Source: DATIRA01 sp963766505 (GTDB taxonomy: Bacteria; Pseudomonadota; Gammaproteobacteria; Steroidobacterales; Steroidobacteraceae). Taken from it: a stretch of DNA of 64,000 nucleotides. Shown one piece after another: positions 16,020 to 24,909 of the stretch (position 1 is its first letter; each line of letters starts with the position of its first letter). The DNA lies in assembly GCA_963766505.1 (NCBI GenBank), contig CAVYAL010000010.1, positions 346,949 through 410,948 on the forward strand, in the 5' to 3' direction. The position numbers and the translations under genes are program-made. The notes below the pieces were generated by a model. That model worked only from the letters and a program-made list of their open reading frames with translations, did not search any database and was not told the DNA's origin.

Positions 16020-17237
16020 GTGACGGCAGCCGAATCCGACACCGATTACTTCTTCTTCGAGGATCGCGAGGCTTTGGTTCTCGCGGGCGGTGGCGCGAGG
16101 GCGGCCTACCAGGTCGGCGTGCTGCGCGCGATCGCCGACTGGCTGCCCGAGGATACGCCTTGTCCGTTCGAGGTGCTGGTCGGAACCTCCGCCGGCGCGA
16201 TCAACGCCGCCTCGCTCGCGGCCCGCTCGCCGAGCCTGCGGGAGGCCGTCGCGACGCTGGAGCGCGTCTGGTCCGGGTTCTCGGTGGACCAGGTCTTCGA
16301 CGTCGACAACCTGAGCATGCTCCGCGCCGGCCTGCACTGGCTGCTGTCGATGACGTCCGGCGGCTGGCTGCTGCCGGCGCCGCGGTCGCTGTTCGACACC
16401 GAGCCGCTGCGTGAGCTGCTGAGGCGGGAGATCCCGTTCGAGCGGATCCCCGACAACGTCCGCAAGGGCCCGCTGCGCGCGCTGGCCGTGGCGACCACCA
16501 GCTACTCCAGCGGCCGCGCCGTAGCCTTCTTCGATGCGCCGCAGGAGCTGGCCGAGTGGCGACGGGTCCGCCGCGCGGGCGTGCGCCGAGCCGTCGACAT
16601 CGACGTGCTGATGGCGACTGCGGCCATTCCGTTCATGTTCCCGGCCGCGCAGGTCGACGGCGAGTATTTCGGTGACGGTGCGATGCGCCAGCTGGCGCCG
16701 CTTAGCCCGGCCGTGCATCTCGGCGCCAATCGCCTGCTGGTCGTCGGTACGCGGGCCGAGGCGCCGGCCAGCCCGGCCGACGGGGCCGTCGGCACCGCGC
16801 CGAGTCCCGGACACCTGTTCGGGTTCGTGCTGGACTCGCTGTTCACCGACGGCCTGTCCATCGATCTCGAGCGCCTGCACCAGATCAACTCGCTGCTGGA
16901 GCTGCACCCCGAGGCGAGCGCACCCGGGCGACGTCCGATCGACACGCTGGTGATCCAGCCGAGCGAAGATCCGACCCGGATCGCGCGCCGGCACGTCTCG
17001 GCGATGCCGCGCAGCGTGAGGCGGCTGCTGCGCACGATGGGCGCGCTCGAGGCCCGCGGCGGATTGCTGGTCAGTTACCTGCTGTTCGAGTCGGTCTACA
17101 CGAAGAAGCTGATGCAGCTCGGACGCGCAGACGCCGAGGCCAGGCGCGAGGAGATCATCGCCTTCCTGCGCAGCACCTTCAGAGCAGAGCGAGCGTCCCG
17201 AGACCGAGCAGGGACGCGAATCCAACGACGTCCGTAA
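16020..17237 (+). CDS. Patatin-like phospholipase
   Basis: Serine lipid acyl hydrolase of the patatin fold, 405 residues with the GTG start at 16020. The oxyanion motif GGGARAAYQ (from residue 23), nucleophile elbow VGTSAGAIN with Ser57, and catalytic dyad Asp in YFGDGAMRQLAP near 219 are intact. The C-terminal region, roughly 300-405, is helical and typical of the bacterial RssA-like long forms. There is no signal peptide. I preferred the GTG because homology begins there and GAGGCGAG precedes it; the frame is open upstream to 15909. Its 3' end overlaps the 3' end of mgtE on the other strand by 59 bases. Confidence 0.88.
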   Translation: MTAAESDTDYFFFEDREALVLAGGGARAAYQVGVLRAIADWLPEDTPCPFEVLVGTSAGAINAASLAARSPSLREAVATLERVWSGFSVDQVFDVDNLSMLRAGLHWLLSMTSGGWLLPAPRSLFDTEPLRELLRREIPFERIPDNVRKGPLRALAVATTSYSSGRAVAFFDAPQELAEWRRVRRAGVRRAVDIDVLMATAAIPFMFPAAQVDGEYFGDGAMRQLAPLSPAVHLGANRLLVVGTRAEAPASPADGAVGTAPSPGHLFGFVLDSLFTDGLSIDLERLHQINSLLELHPEASAPGRRPIDTLVIQPSEDPTRIARRHVSAMPRSVRRLLRTMGALEARGGLLVSYLLFESVYTKKLMQLGRADAEARREEIIAFLRSTFRAERASRDRAGTRIQRRP

Positions 17238-18534
17238 CGGTCGTCAGCACGACGCCGCCCGCGACCGCCGGGTCCACGCCCAGCCGCTTCAACCCCAGCG
17301 GCACCAGCACGCCGGCCAGCGCCGCGGCGAACAGGTTCACGACCATCGCCAGGAAGATCACGGCGGCGATCCGCCAGTCGTGGTACCAGAGCATCGCGAC
17401 CGCCGCGACGACCGTCGACCAGGCCAGCCCGTTCAGCAGCGCAACCGCGACTTCCTTGCCGAGCAGCCAGCGCGCGTTCGCGCGTTCCACCTGGCCCAGC
17501 GCGAGCCCGCGGATCATCAGCGTCATCGTCTGCGTGCCGGCCACGCCGCCCATGCTGGCAACGATCGGCATCAGCACGGCCAGCGCGACGATTTGCTGGA
17601 TCGTCGCCTCGAACAGCCCGACGACCCAGGCGGCCAGGAAGGCCGTGGCGAGGTTGACGCCGAGCCAGACGCCGCGTCGCCGCGCGCTCGGCACGACGCC
17701 CGCGAACATGTCGGCCTCCTCGTCGAGGCCCGCCATGCTCATGACGGAGTGGTCCGCCTGTTCGCGTATCACGTCCACGACGTCGTCGACGGTGATGCGT
17801 CCGAGCAGCCGCCCGTCCGGCGCGACCACGGCCGCCGACATCAGGTCGCGGTCCTGGAACAGGCTCGCCACCTTGTTGGCCGGCATCTCCGGCGGTATGC
17901 CCCCGGCCTGCGGGTCCATGACCTCGCCGACGGTCCGCTCCAGGTCCTCGGTGAGCAGCCGGGTGACGTCCAGCGCACCGAGATAACGGTCGTAGCGGTT
18001 CACGACGAACAGTGCGTCGGTCTTCTCGGGCAGTTCGCCCCGCATCCGCAGGTAGCGCAGCACGGTCTCGAGCGTCACGTCGGGGCGCACGCTGACCGTG
18101 TCGGTGTTCATCAGGCCGCCCGCCGTGTCCTCGTCGTAGGCGAGCATGGCCCGGAGCCGTTCGCGGTCCTGCGCATCCATCGAGCGCAGCACGCGCCGAT
18201 TGACCGCTTCCGGCAGGTCCTGCAGCAGGTCCGCCAGGTCGTCCGCCTCGAGACCCTCGGTGGCGGCGACCAGCTCCTCGGTCTCCATCTCGCTGATGAG
18301 ACCGGCGCGCACCTCCTCGTTGAGCTCGACCAGCACGTCGCCCTCGAGCTCGGGATCGACGAGATCCCAGACGACCTCGCGCTGGGCCGGCGGCAGCGAC
18401 TCGAGCAGCGAGGCCACCTCGGCCGGATGCATCGAGTTCACCAGCCGGTGAACCTGGCGCATCGTGCCCTGGTCGAGCGCGCGGGTCAGCGCCTCGAGGT
18501 GGCTCAGCTTTCGTGGGTGCAGCTCGGCGTTCAT
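17179..18534 (-). CDS. mgtE: Magnesium transporter MgtE
   Basis: Homodimeric inner-membrane magnesium channel gated by cytoplasmic magnesium. Residues about 10-130 are the MgtE_N domain (HPAEVASLLESLPPAQR), about 135-255 a CBS pair (YDEDTAGGLMNTD opening, LLGRITVDDVVDVI closing), then five membrane helices with the selectivity region GVAGTQTMTLMIRGLALGQ near 330. 451 residues is normal. The last helix reads VTDVVGFASLLGLG. It follows rapZ on the same strand after 47 bases, an order seen in xanthomonads, where PTS genes lie between them. Confidence 0.94.
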   Translation of the reverse strand: MNAELHPRKLSHLEALTRALDQGTMRQVHRLVNSMHPAEVASLLESLPPAQREVVWDLVDPELEGDVLVELNEEVRAGLISEMETEELVAATEGLEADDLADLLQDLPEAVNRRVLRSMDAQDRERLRAMLAYDEDTAGGLMNTDTVSVRPDVTLETVLRYLRMRGELPEKTDALFVVNRYDRYLGALDVTRLLTEDLERTVGEVMDPQAGGIPPEMPANKVASLFQDRDLMSAAVVAPDGRLLGRITVDDVVDVIREQADHSVMSMAGLDEEADMFAGVVPSARRRGVWLGVNLATAFLAAWVVGLFEATIQQIVALAVLMPIVASMGGVAGTQTMTLMIRGLALGQVERANARWLLGKEVAVALLNGLAWSTVVAAVAMLWYHDWRIAAVIFLAMVVNLFAAALAGVLVPLGLKRLGVDPAVAGGVVLTTVTDVVGFASLLGLGTLALL

Positions 18535-18581
18535 GAGCCGCGCACTTTACGATGTCGGCGCGGTGCTCGCGAACATTCCCG

Positions 18582-19454
18582 CTACTCGTGGCTGCGGCTC
18601 GCCAGGTCGCGGTGGCGGATCAGTGCGCGCCCATAGCGCTCGTTGAAGTGGCGGGCCAGCTGCTCGGCCAGGTAGACGGAGCGGTGCTGCCCGCCGGTGC
18701 AGCCCACTGCGACGGTCAGGTAGCTGCGGTTCGATCGAACCAGCGATGGGAGCCAGCGCTCGAGCAGGCCCGTCAGGTCCTTGAGGAAGGCCGCGACTTC
18801 ATCGTGACGCTCCATGAAGCTCAGCACCGCCTCGTCGCGCCCGGTCAGCTCGCGCAGAGCTGGTTCCCAGTAGGGATTCGGCAGGGCCCGGGCGTCGAAC
18901 ACGAAGTCCGCGTCGTCGGGCACGCCGTTGCGGTAGGCGAACGACTCGAAGAGCAGCGACGGGCCGGACTCGTTGCGCTCCGCCACGCGTTCACGGATCA
19001 GCTCGCGCAACTCGTGCACCGAGAGCCGCGAGGTGTCCACGGTCAGGTCGGCGGCGCTCGCCAGCGGCTCGAGCAGCCGCTGCTCCTGCTCGAGCGCTTC
19101 GGTGAGCCCCAGCCCGCTGCGGCTCAGCGGATGCCTGCGACGTGTCTCGCTGAAGCGCTTCAGCAGCACCTCGGAGTCCGCGCGCAGGAACACGAGCTCG
19201 CATCCGATCCCGCTGCGACGCAGCTCCTCGACCAGTCCCGGCACGCCGGCGAGGTCCTCGGGCCGGTTACGCGCGTCCACGCCGACGGCGGTCAGGCGGT
19301 AGGCGGCCTCACTGGTCCGCACCGTGTAGGCGATGAAACCCTGCAGCAGGCCGGCGGGAATGTTGTCCACGCAGTAATAGCCGAGGTCCTCCAGCATGTG
19401 GAGCGCAACGCTCTTGCCGGAGCCGGACAGGCCGCTGACGATGACGAGCCTCAT
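18582..19454 (-). CDS. rapZ: RNase adapter protein RapZ
   Basis: RNA-binding P-loop protein that in enterobacteria guides RNase E to the small RNA GlmZ and so tunes glmS and amino-sugar supply for the cell envelope. 290 residues with Walker A GLSGSGKS at 8-15, YYCVDNIP near 27, and the C-terminal domain signature GCTGGQHRSVYLAEQL near 252. It begins three bases after the hpf stop, so the two are one transcript. ptsN and npr, the usual neighbours, are absent. Confidence 0.95.
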   Translation of the reverse strand: MRLVIVSGLSGSGKSVALHMLEDLGYYCVDNIPAGLLQGFIAYTVRTSEAAYRLTAVGVDARNRPEDLAGVPGLVEELRRSGIGCELVFLRADSEVLLKRFSETRRRHPLSRSGLGLTEALEQEQRLLEPLASAADLTVDTSRLSVHELRELIRERVAERNESGPSLLFESFAYRNGVPDDADFVFDARALPNPYWEPALRELTGRDEAVLSFMERHDEVAAFLKDLTGLLERWLPSLVRSNRSYLTVAVGCTGGQHRSVYLAEQLARHFNERYGRALIRHRDLASRSHE

Positions 19455-19457
19455 GCG

Positions 19458-19787
19458 TCACTGCGCGATCGCCGCCCCGCGCTTGCGGGCCTCGGGCGCA
19501 TGATGGTCGCGCGCGCGTTCCTTCTGCTTGCGGACGCGGCGCTGCAGCTTGTCGGCCATCGCGTCGATCGCGGCATACATGTCCTCGTCGACGGCGTCCG
19601 CATGGATCGTCCGGCCGCTGACGTGCACCGTGGACTCGGCCTTGTGCCTGAGCTTCTCCACGGAGAGGATGCACTGTACGTCGATCAGCCGCTCGAAGCG
19701 CTCGACGATCCGGCCGAGTTTCTTCTCGACGTAGCTGCGCAGTGCAGGTGTGATCTCGACGTGGTGTCCGCTCAGCTGCAGTTGCAT
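19458..19787 (-). CDS. hpf: Ribosome hibernation promoting factor, short HPF type
   Basis: Small protein that binds the 30S decoding site and promotes 100S ribosome dimers in slow growth. 109 residues, the short form, with the HPF/RaiA fold: ITPALRSYVEKKLGRIVERFERL, then the second strand-helix pair ending in AIDAMADKLQRRVRKQKER. The basic C-terminal tail is slightly longer than in E. coli. GGAGGAG lies about 9 bases before the ATG, an unusually strong ribosome site. Its place directly after rpoN is conserved across gammaproteobacteria. Confidence 0.93.
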   Translation of the reverse strand: MQLQLSGHHVEITPALRSYVEKKLGRIVERFERLIDVQCILSVEKLRHKAESTVHVSGRTIHADAVDEDMYAAIDAMADKLQRRVRKQKERARDHHAPEARKRGAAIAQ

Positions 19788-19823
19788 CTCGCGCTCCTCC
19801 TGAAATCAATTGTGTCGGTCTTG

Positions 19824-19846
19824 TAAAAACACCGGCCTGCCGGCCG
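19824..19846 (-). terminator. Weak hairpin plus U-run between rpoN and hpf
   Basis: On the minus strand a 5-bp CGGCC/GGCCG stem with a 4-base loop is followed by GTGTTTTT. It lies 13 bases past the rpoN stop and may attenuate read-through into hpf, which often has its own promoter. Confidence 0.45.
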
Positions 19847-19858
19847 TTCCAGTCCGCC

Positions 19859-21295
19859 TCAGGCCTCGGCGCGTGCCGAGGCGTGCCGCCGCTCGCTCGA
19901 GGACCCGAGCCCCATCGCCTCGCGGTACTTGGCGACGGTACGGCGCGCGACCTTGATGCCCTCGCCGGCGAGCACCTGGGCAAGCTGCGCATCGCTGTAG
20001 GGCTTGTCCGGTACTTCGTCGGAGATCAGCTTGCGGATCCGCGCGCGGATCGCCACCGAGGAAACGTCCTCGCCATCGTCGCCGGTGACGTGACTCGAGA
20101 AGAAATAACGGAACTCGAAGATGCCGCGCGGCGTGTGCATGTACTTGCCGGTGGTCACCCGCGAGATCGTCGACTCGTGCATCGAGACCGCGTCGGCAAT
20201 GTCGCGCAGGATCATCGGCTGCATCGCTTCCTCGCCCTGTTCCAGGAACGAGGACTGGCGCTGCACGATCGCGCGGGCGACCTTCAGCAGCGTCTCGTGG
20301 CGGATCTCGAGGCTGCGCACCAGCCAGCGCGCCTCCTGCAGCTGGGCGCGCAGCGTCGCGTAGTCCGCGGCGCGCGACACCAGGCTCGCGTAGGTCTGGT
20401 TGACGCGCAGCCGCGGCATCGCGGCCGGGTTCACCTCGACGGACCAGCCGTGGTCGCGTCGCTTCACGAACACGTCCGGCACCAGGTACTCGGGCTGCCC
20501 GGTCGTGAACGAGGCGCCCGGCCGGGGGTTGCAGCCGCGGATCAGCGCCAGCGCGACGCGCAGCGTCTCCTCGTCCGCGTCGAACTTGCGCCCGAGCGCC
20601 CCGAGGTCCCGGTCCGCGACCTCCTGCAGGTTCTCCGCCGCGATCGCAAGCGCGAGCTCGAGACCGGGCGTATCGCGATCGAGCTGCTCGAGCTGCAGCC
20701 GGAGGCATTCGGCCAGGTCGCGCGCGGCGGCTCCCGCGGGGTCCAGCGTCTGCACGAAGGCCAGCACGTGCTCGACGTCCTCCTGCGACACGGGCAGGTC
20801 CACGCACAGGCTGCGCGCGATCGCGTCGGTGCTTTCGGTCAGGTAGCCGTCTTCGTTCAGTGCGTCGACGATCGCTTCGCCGATCCAAAGCTCGCGCGGG
20901 TCGAGCTTGCTGATCTCGAGCTGCCAGATCAGGTGCTGGTGCAGGTCGAGGCTGCGATCGTCGGCGAACTCGAGCGGCCGGTCGTCGTCGTCCTGTGCGC
21001 GCCCCTCGCCGCCGGTCGGGGCGGAATCGGCCCAGGGGTCCTCCATTTCGACGACGATCTCCTCCTCCTGCGGGGAGTTCTCGTCTTCGCTAGTCTCGGC
21101 AGCGCTCGCCTCGAGGGAGGTGACCTCGATGGTCTCGTCCTCCTCGGCCTCCAGCATCACGTTGGACTCTAGCGCCTGCTGCACCTGTGCCTGCAGCTCG
21201 AGGATCGGCAGTTGCAGCAGCTTGATCGCCTGCTGCAGCTGCGGCGTCATCGTCAGCTGCTGACCGAGCTTGAGGTGCAGGGCCGGTTTGAGCAT
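19859..21295 (-). CDS. rpoN: RNA polymerase sigma-54 factor
   Basis: Alternative sigma factor for -24/-12 promoters, needing enhancer-binding ATPases. 478 residues: Gln/Leu-rich region I (LGQQLTMTPQLQQAIKLLQ) at 9-27 that contacts activators, an acidic linker about 45-100 (EEDETIEV, SPQEEEIVVEME), the core-binding domain, the helix-turn-helix DIADAVSMHESTISRVT near 345, and the RpoN box ARRTVAKYRE near 450-459. It sits between lptB and hpf as in E. coli. No activator gene is present in the window; type IV pilus genes at the far end are often sigma-54 targets, but that is only general knowledge. Confidence 0.96.
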   Translation of the reverse strand: MLKPALHLKLGQQLTMTPQLQQAIKLLQLPILELQAQVQQALESNVMLEAEEDETIEVTSLEASAAETSEDENSPQEEEIVVEMEDPWADSAPTGGEGRAQDDDDRPLEFADDRSLDLHQHLIWQLEISKLDPRELWIGEAIVDALNEDGYLTESTDAIARSLCVDLPVSQEDVEHVLAFVQTLDPAGAAARDLAECLRLQLEQLDRDTPGLELALAIAAENLQEVADRDLGALGRKFDADEETLRVALALIRGCNPRPGASFTTGQPEYLVPDVFVKRRDHGWSVEVNPAAMPRLRVNQTYASLVSRAADYATLRAQLQEARWLVRSLEIRHETLLKVARAIVQRQSSFLEQGEEAMQPMILRDIADAVSMHESTISRVTTGKYMHTPRGIFEFRYFFSSHVTGDDGEDVSSVAIRARIRKLISDEVPDKPYSDAQLAQVLAGEGIKVARRTVAKYREAMGLGSSSERRHASARAEA

Positions 21296-21372
21296 CGTGT
21301 TCCGTTCAGACTACTCCAGGGAGCGGGCCGCAGCTCCGCAGGCACGAGTCGCGCTGGGATTCGCCCTCCCGC

Positions 21373-22098
21373 TCAGAGACGGAAGTCCTGGCCCAAGTAG
21401 ACCTCACGGACCTCGGGATTGGCAAGAATCTCCTCCGCGGATCCGGCAGCGATCACACTTCCCGCGCTGACGATGTAGGCGCGACCGCAGATGCCAAGCG
21501 TTTCACGGACATTGTGGTCCGTGATCAGGATGCCGATGTTGCGGGAGCTCAGGTGCCTGATGATGCGCTGGATGTCGTCCACCGAGATCGGGTCCACGCC
21601 GGCGAACGGCTCGTCCAGCAGCATGAACCTCGGTTCCGCCGCCAGCGCCCGGGCGATCTCGACGCGCCTGCGCTCGCCGCCGGACAGGCTCATGCCGAGG
21701 CCCTCCCGAATGTGACCGATGTGCAGTTCCTCGAGCAGCGATTCGAGCGCCGCCTGGCGGCCGTCCTCGTCGAGGTCTTCGCGCAGCTCCAGTATCGCGA
21801 GGATGTTGTCCTCGACCGACAGCTTGCGGAATACCGAGGCCTCCTGGGGCAGGTAGCCGAGCCCGAGCCGCGCCCGACGGTGCATCGGGAGCCGCGTGAG
21901 CTCCCTGTCGTCGAGCCAGATGCGGCCTTCGTCGCAGGGAACGAGGCCGACGATCATGTAGAAGGCCGTGGTCTTGCCTGCGCCGTTCGGGCCGAGCAGC
22001 CCTACGACCTCGCCCGAGTTGACCTCGAGCGAAAGCCCGGAGACCACCTTGCGCGACTTGTACGTCTTGCCGAGCGAGTCGGCGCGCAGTCGGCTCAC
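21373..22098 (-). CDS. lptB: LPS export ABC transporter ATP-binding protein LptB
   Basis: ATPase of the LptB2FG transporter that powers extraction of lipopolysaccharide from the inner membrane. With the GTG at 22098 the protein is 241 residues: Walker A GPNGAGKTT at 36-44, Q-loop YLPQEASVF near 90, signature LSGGERRR near 139 and Walker B FMLLDEPFAGVDP near 159, ending GICGRAYIVSAGS... as in LptB. The GTG overlaps the lptA TGA by four bases (GTGA), so translation is coupled. The frame stays open far upstream through lptA, but that part is shadow sequence. Confidence 0.95.
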   Translation of the reverse strand: MSRLRADSLGKTYKSRKVVSGLSLEVNSGEVVGLLGPNGAGKTTAFYMIVGLVPCDEGRIWLDDRELTRLPMHRRARLGLGYLPQEASVFRKLSVEDNILAILELREDLDEDGRQAALESLLEELHIGHIREGLGMSLSGGERRRVEIARALAAEPRFMLLDEPFAGVDPISVDDIQRIIRHLSSRNIGILITDHNVRETLGICGRAYIVSAGSVIAAGSAEEILANPEVREVYLGQDFRL

Positions 22099-22775
22099 GG
22101 CTTCTTGTCCTTGTCGGGAGCGGGCGTCTTGCCCGGCTCCGGCGCAGCCTGGGGCCGGGTCGGGTTGATCGTGATGCGGACGCCGCCCGGGTCCTTCTCG
22201 TCCGGGTTCGCGACCACGCGCTCGGCGCCGATGTTGTAGACGAGCGTGTCCCCCCGGATCTCGTTGCTGCCGTCGCTCAACCAGGCGCCGCCGGACAGGC
22301 GCACGGTCCCGGCCTTCACGTTGTACTCGATCGTCCCGGCCTCGCCCCTGGCGAGCTGCCCGCTGTCCTCGAGCCGCTGCTCGAAGCGTGCCGGCTTGCC
22401 GCGGATCACCGCGAGCACGATGTCGTTGTCCCGGAACGTCACGCTGGCCTGGTTCGAATCGAGCCTGCCGCCCGGTACCACGATCCGCACCGCACCCGAC
22501 AGCAGCCATTCGGAGTTCTCGAAATTGAGCCCTGTCGCGCTCGCTTCCTGGGCCTCGACCTGCAGCTCGCCCTGGGTGATCTTCACGCGGCGGAACAGCA
22601 GCGCGTTGTTCTTGTAGTCGAAGTCGGAGGACGCGGCCTCGAGGTTGATCGGCAGGTCGCGGCTGCCGATCTGGCTCGTCTGGCCGGCCGCGGCGAAAGG
22701 CAGCGTCGCGAGTGCGCAGCAGGCGAGGACGCCCGCGGCCCGCCCGCGCGCCCGGCTATGGAAGGAACCGGCCAT
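22095..22775 (-). CDS. lptA: LPS transport periplasmic protein LptA
   Basis: Periplasmic beta-jellyroll bridge that carries LPS from LptC to LptD. 226 residues with a signal peptide (positive RARGR, hydrophobic to about 30, cut after AAG or near GQT), the OstA-type repeats from LPINLEAASSDFDYKNN to GGRLDSNQASVTF, and a Pro/Lys-rich tail PQAAPEPGKTPAPDKDKKP that is a lineage extension. The start overlaps the lptC 3' end by 20 bases. Confidence 0.92.
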   Translation of the reverse strand: MAGSFHSRARGRAAGVLACCALATLPFAAAGQTSQIGSRDLPINLEAASSDFDYKNNALLFRRVKITQGELQVEAQEASATGLNFENSEWLLSGAVRIVVPGGRLDSNQASVTFRDNDIVLAVIRGKPARFEQRLEDSGQLARGEAGTIEYNVKAGTVRLSGGAWLSDGSNEIRGDTLVYNIGAERVVANPDEKDPGGVRITINPTRPQAAPEPGKTPAPDKDKKP

Positions 22776-23338
22776 TGACGTTGGATTCTAGCCTCAGTGT
22801 CCGGGCGTTCAAATCGACCCGCAGGCCGCGACCGTTCAGCTCGTGCTGTCCGAAGACCACGGTCACCGGGTCGGGCGTCTGGATGATGCTCGCGCTGGTG
22901 TCGTAGGCGAGCTGTTCGCTGCGGATGATCGCGACCGGGCCGCCCGGCTCACCGCCCTGGACCGTGACGTTGCCCGCGAGCTGCAGCGAGGTCTGGTCCG
23001 CGGGCATGCGGCCACGGTCGGCCGTCACCTTCCAGGTCCCGGCCGCCTCGGTGCGATAGTCGAGCTCGAGGCGCGACAGGATCACGCTGCGATCCCCGAG
23101 CTGCTGCTCGATGTTCTCGGCCTGGACGACGATCCGCGGACGCCCGTCCGCCCCGATCTCGGTCAGCATCGCGTCGCTGAGGTAATAGCCACGGCGCTGC
23201 TCGGGCGTGGTGACCTCGATCGGGTCGGCACCTCCGCCCAGCAGCAGGCGGTACAGCGTCACCGCGCCCGCCAGCAGCGCGGCCGCTGCCGATCACCCGG
23301 CGCCTCAGCCGGCTCTTGCGCTCAACAGCAGATCGCAT
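22756..23338 (-). CDS. lptC: LPS export protein LptC, frame broken by one extra base near 23288
   Basis: Single-pass inner-membrane protein that passes LPS from LptBFG to LptA. The N-terminus MRSAVERKSRLRRRVIG is in one frame; the rest of the membrane helix (AAALLAGAVTLYRLLLG) and the periplasmic domain (VTTPEQRRGYYLSDAMLTEI and on to ESNVNGRFLP) continue in another. Removing one base near 23288 joins them into about 193 residues, the family's usual length. The start lies inside the 3' end of kdsC, a 34-base overlap. Confidence 0.88.
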
Positions 23339-23799
23339 GCTTCACGCACGGCGCCACGTCCGCCCGGCTGGCTCGTGGTCCAGTGAGTCTCCGCCTGCAC
23401 CGTCGGATGCGCGTCCGCGACCGCGATCGCGAGGCCAGCCCGGCGCAGCATCGGCAGGTCGGGAACGTCGTCTCCTATGCAGGCCGTCTCCCGCGGCTCG
23501 ATGCCGAGTTCCTCGAGCAGCGCATCGATCTGCGCCGCCTTGTCCTCCACGCCCTGGCTGACACGCGTGATGCCGAGCTCCGCAGCGCGCCGCCGCACCG
23601 CGTCAGATTCGCGTCCGGAGATGATCGCGACCGCAACGCCGGCACGCTGCAGCGCCACGAGCCCGTAGCCGTCGCGCACGTCGAAGACCTTCAACTCCTC
23701 GCCGTCCGCGGCGAAATACAGCCGCCCGTCGGTCAGCACGCCGTCCACGTCGAGCACCAGCAGCCGGATCCGGCGGGCTTTCTCGAACAGTGCATCCAT
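23305..23799 (-). CDS. kdsC: 3-deoxy-D-manno-octulosonate 8-phosphate phosphatase
   Basis: HAD-family phosphatase that releases Kdo from Kdo-8-phosphate for LPS core synthesis. 164 residues without a cap domain: motif I LDVDGVLTDG near 15, motif II IISGRES near 60, and motif III ACIGDDVPDLPML near 109, all intact. Two bases separate it from the kdsD stop. Confidence 0.95.
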   Translation of the reverse strand: MDALFEKARRIRLLVLDVDGVLTDGRLYFAADGEELKVFDVRDGYGLVALQRAGVAVAIISGRESDAVRRRAAELGITRVSQGVEDKAAQIDALLEELGIEPRETACIGDDVPDLPMLRRAGLAIAVADAHPTVQAETHWTTSQPGGRGAVREACDLLLSARAG

Positions 23800-23801
23800 G
23801 A

Positions 23802-24788
23802 CTACATCACTCCCGCGCGCAGCAGGTCATGGACGTTCAGCGCGCCCACGAGCCGGCCCTCGTCGTCGACGACCGGCAGCGCGGTGATCCTGAAGGTCTC
23901 CATCAGGTGCACGGCCTCGGCCGCCAGCATGCGCGGCTTCGCGACCTTGCAGCCGCGGGTCATCACGTCGCTCATCCGCGTGGCGTGCACGTCGAGCTGC
24001 CCGTCCAGCGCCCGGCGCAGGTCCCCGTCCGTGAAGACGCCGAGCACCCGGCTGCCGGGGTCGACGATCGTGGTCATGCCGAGTCCCTTGCGGCTCATCT
24101 CCAGCAGTCCCTCGCGCAGCAGCGTCTCGGGACCGACCGCCGGCAGGTCTTCGCCGCGGCGCATCACGTCCTCGACGTGCAGCAGCAGCCGTCGGCCGAG
24201 CGCGCCACCGGGGTGGGAGCGCGCGAAGTCCTCCTCGGTGAAGCCCCGGGCCTCGAGCACCGCGACGGCCAGCGCGTCGCCCATCGCGAGCATCGCGGTC
24301 GTGCTGGTGGTCGGCGCGAGGTTGAGCGGGCAGGCCTCGGCCTCGACGCTGACGTCGAGCATGACCTCTGCGTAGCGGGCGAGCGTCGAGGAGGTCTTCC
24401 CGGTGAGCGCGATCAGCGGGACGTCCAGGCGCTTGATCACCGGCAGGATCGTCAGCAACTCGCCGGTCTCGCCAGAGTTCGACAGTGCGAAGACCAGGTC
24501 CTTGGCCGTGATCATGCCGATGTCGCCGTGCACGGCCTCGGCGGGGTGGACGAAGAAGGCGGGACTGCCGGTGCTCGCGAGCGTCGCGGCGATCTTGTTG
24601 CCGATGTGCCCCGACTTGCCCATGCCGGTCACGACGATCCGGCCCTCGCAGGCCAGCATCAGCCTGCAGGCACGGGCGAAATCCGCGCCGAGGCGTGCCA
24701 CCAGCGCCGCAACGGCCCCGGCCTCCGCTTCCAGCACCCGCCGGCCGCGGTCGATCAGGGCTTCGTCACTGTCGGGCTCTGCCGCCAT
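23802..24788 (-). CDS. kdsD: Arabinose-5-phosphate isomerase
   Basis: Interconverts ribulose-5-phosphate and arabinose-5-phosphate, the first step to Kdo. 328 residues: SIS domain about 35-170 with GMGKSGHIGNKIAATLASTGSPAFFVHP and SNSGETGELL, then two CBS domains about 200-325 (VMRRGEDLPAVG, LGVFTDGDLRRALD, MTRGCKVAKPRMLA). It begins the kdsD-kdsC-lptCAB run and diverges from ibaG with about 121 bases between starts. Confidence 0.95.
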   Translation of the reverse strand: MAAEPDSDEALIDRGRRVLEAEAGAVAALVARLGADFARACRLMLACEGRIVVTGMGKSGHIGNKIAATLASTGSPAFFVHPAEAVHGDIGMITAKDLVFALSNSGETGELLTILPVIKRLDVPLIALTGKTSSTLARYAEVMLDVSVEAEACPLNLAPTTSTTAMLAMGDALAVAVLEARGFTEEDFARSHPGGALGRRLLLHVEDVMRRGEDLPAVGPETLLREGLLEMSRKGLGMTTIVDPGSRVLGVFTDGDLRRALDGQLDVHATRMSDVMTRGCKVAKPRMLAAEAVHLMETFRITALPVVDDEGRLVGALNVHDLLRAGVM

Positions 24789-24909
24789 GGGTCCTTTTCT
24801 CGGGCTTGCGAGGCTGCATGATAGCGCCCGCCCTTCGTCCGCGGGTCACGGGCTGAGGCGGGTCCTGTCGGGTTACACTTGCCAGCCCCCGACCAGGAGC
24901 AAGTCTCAG

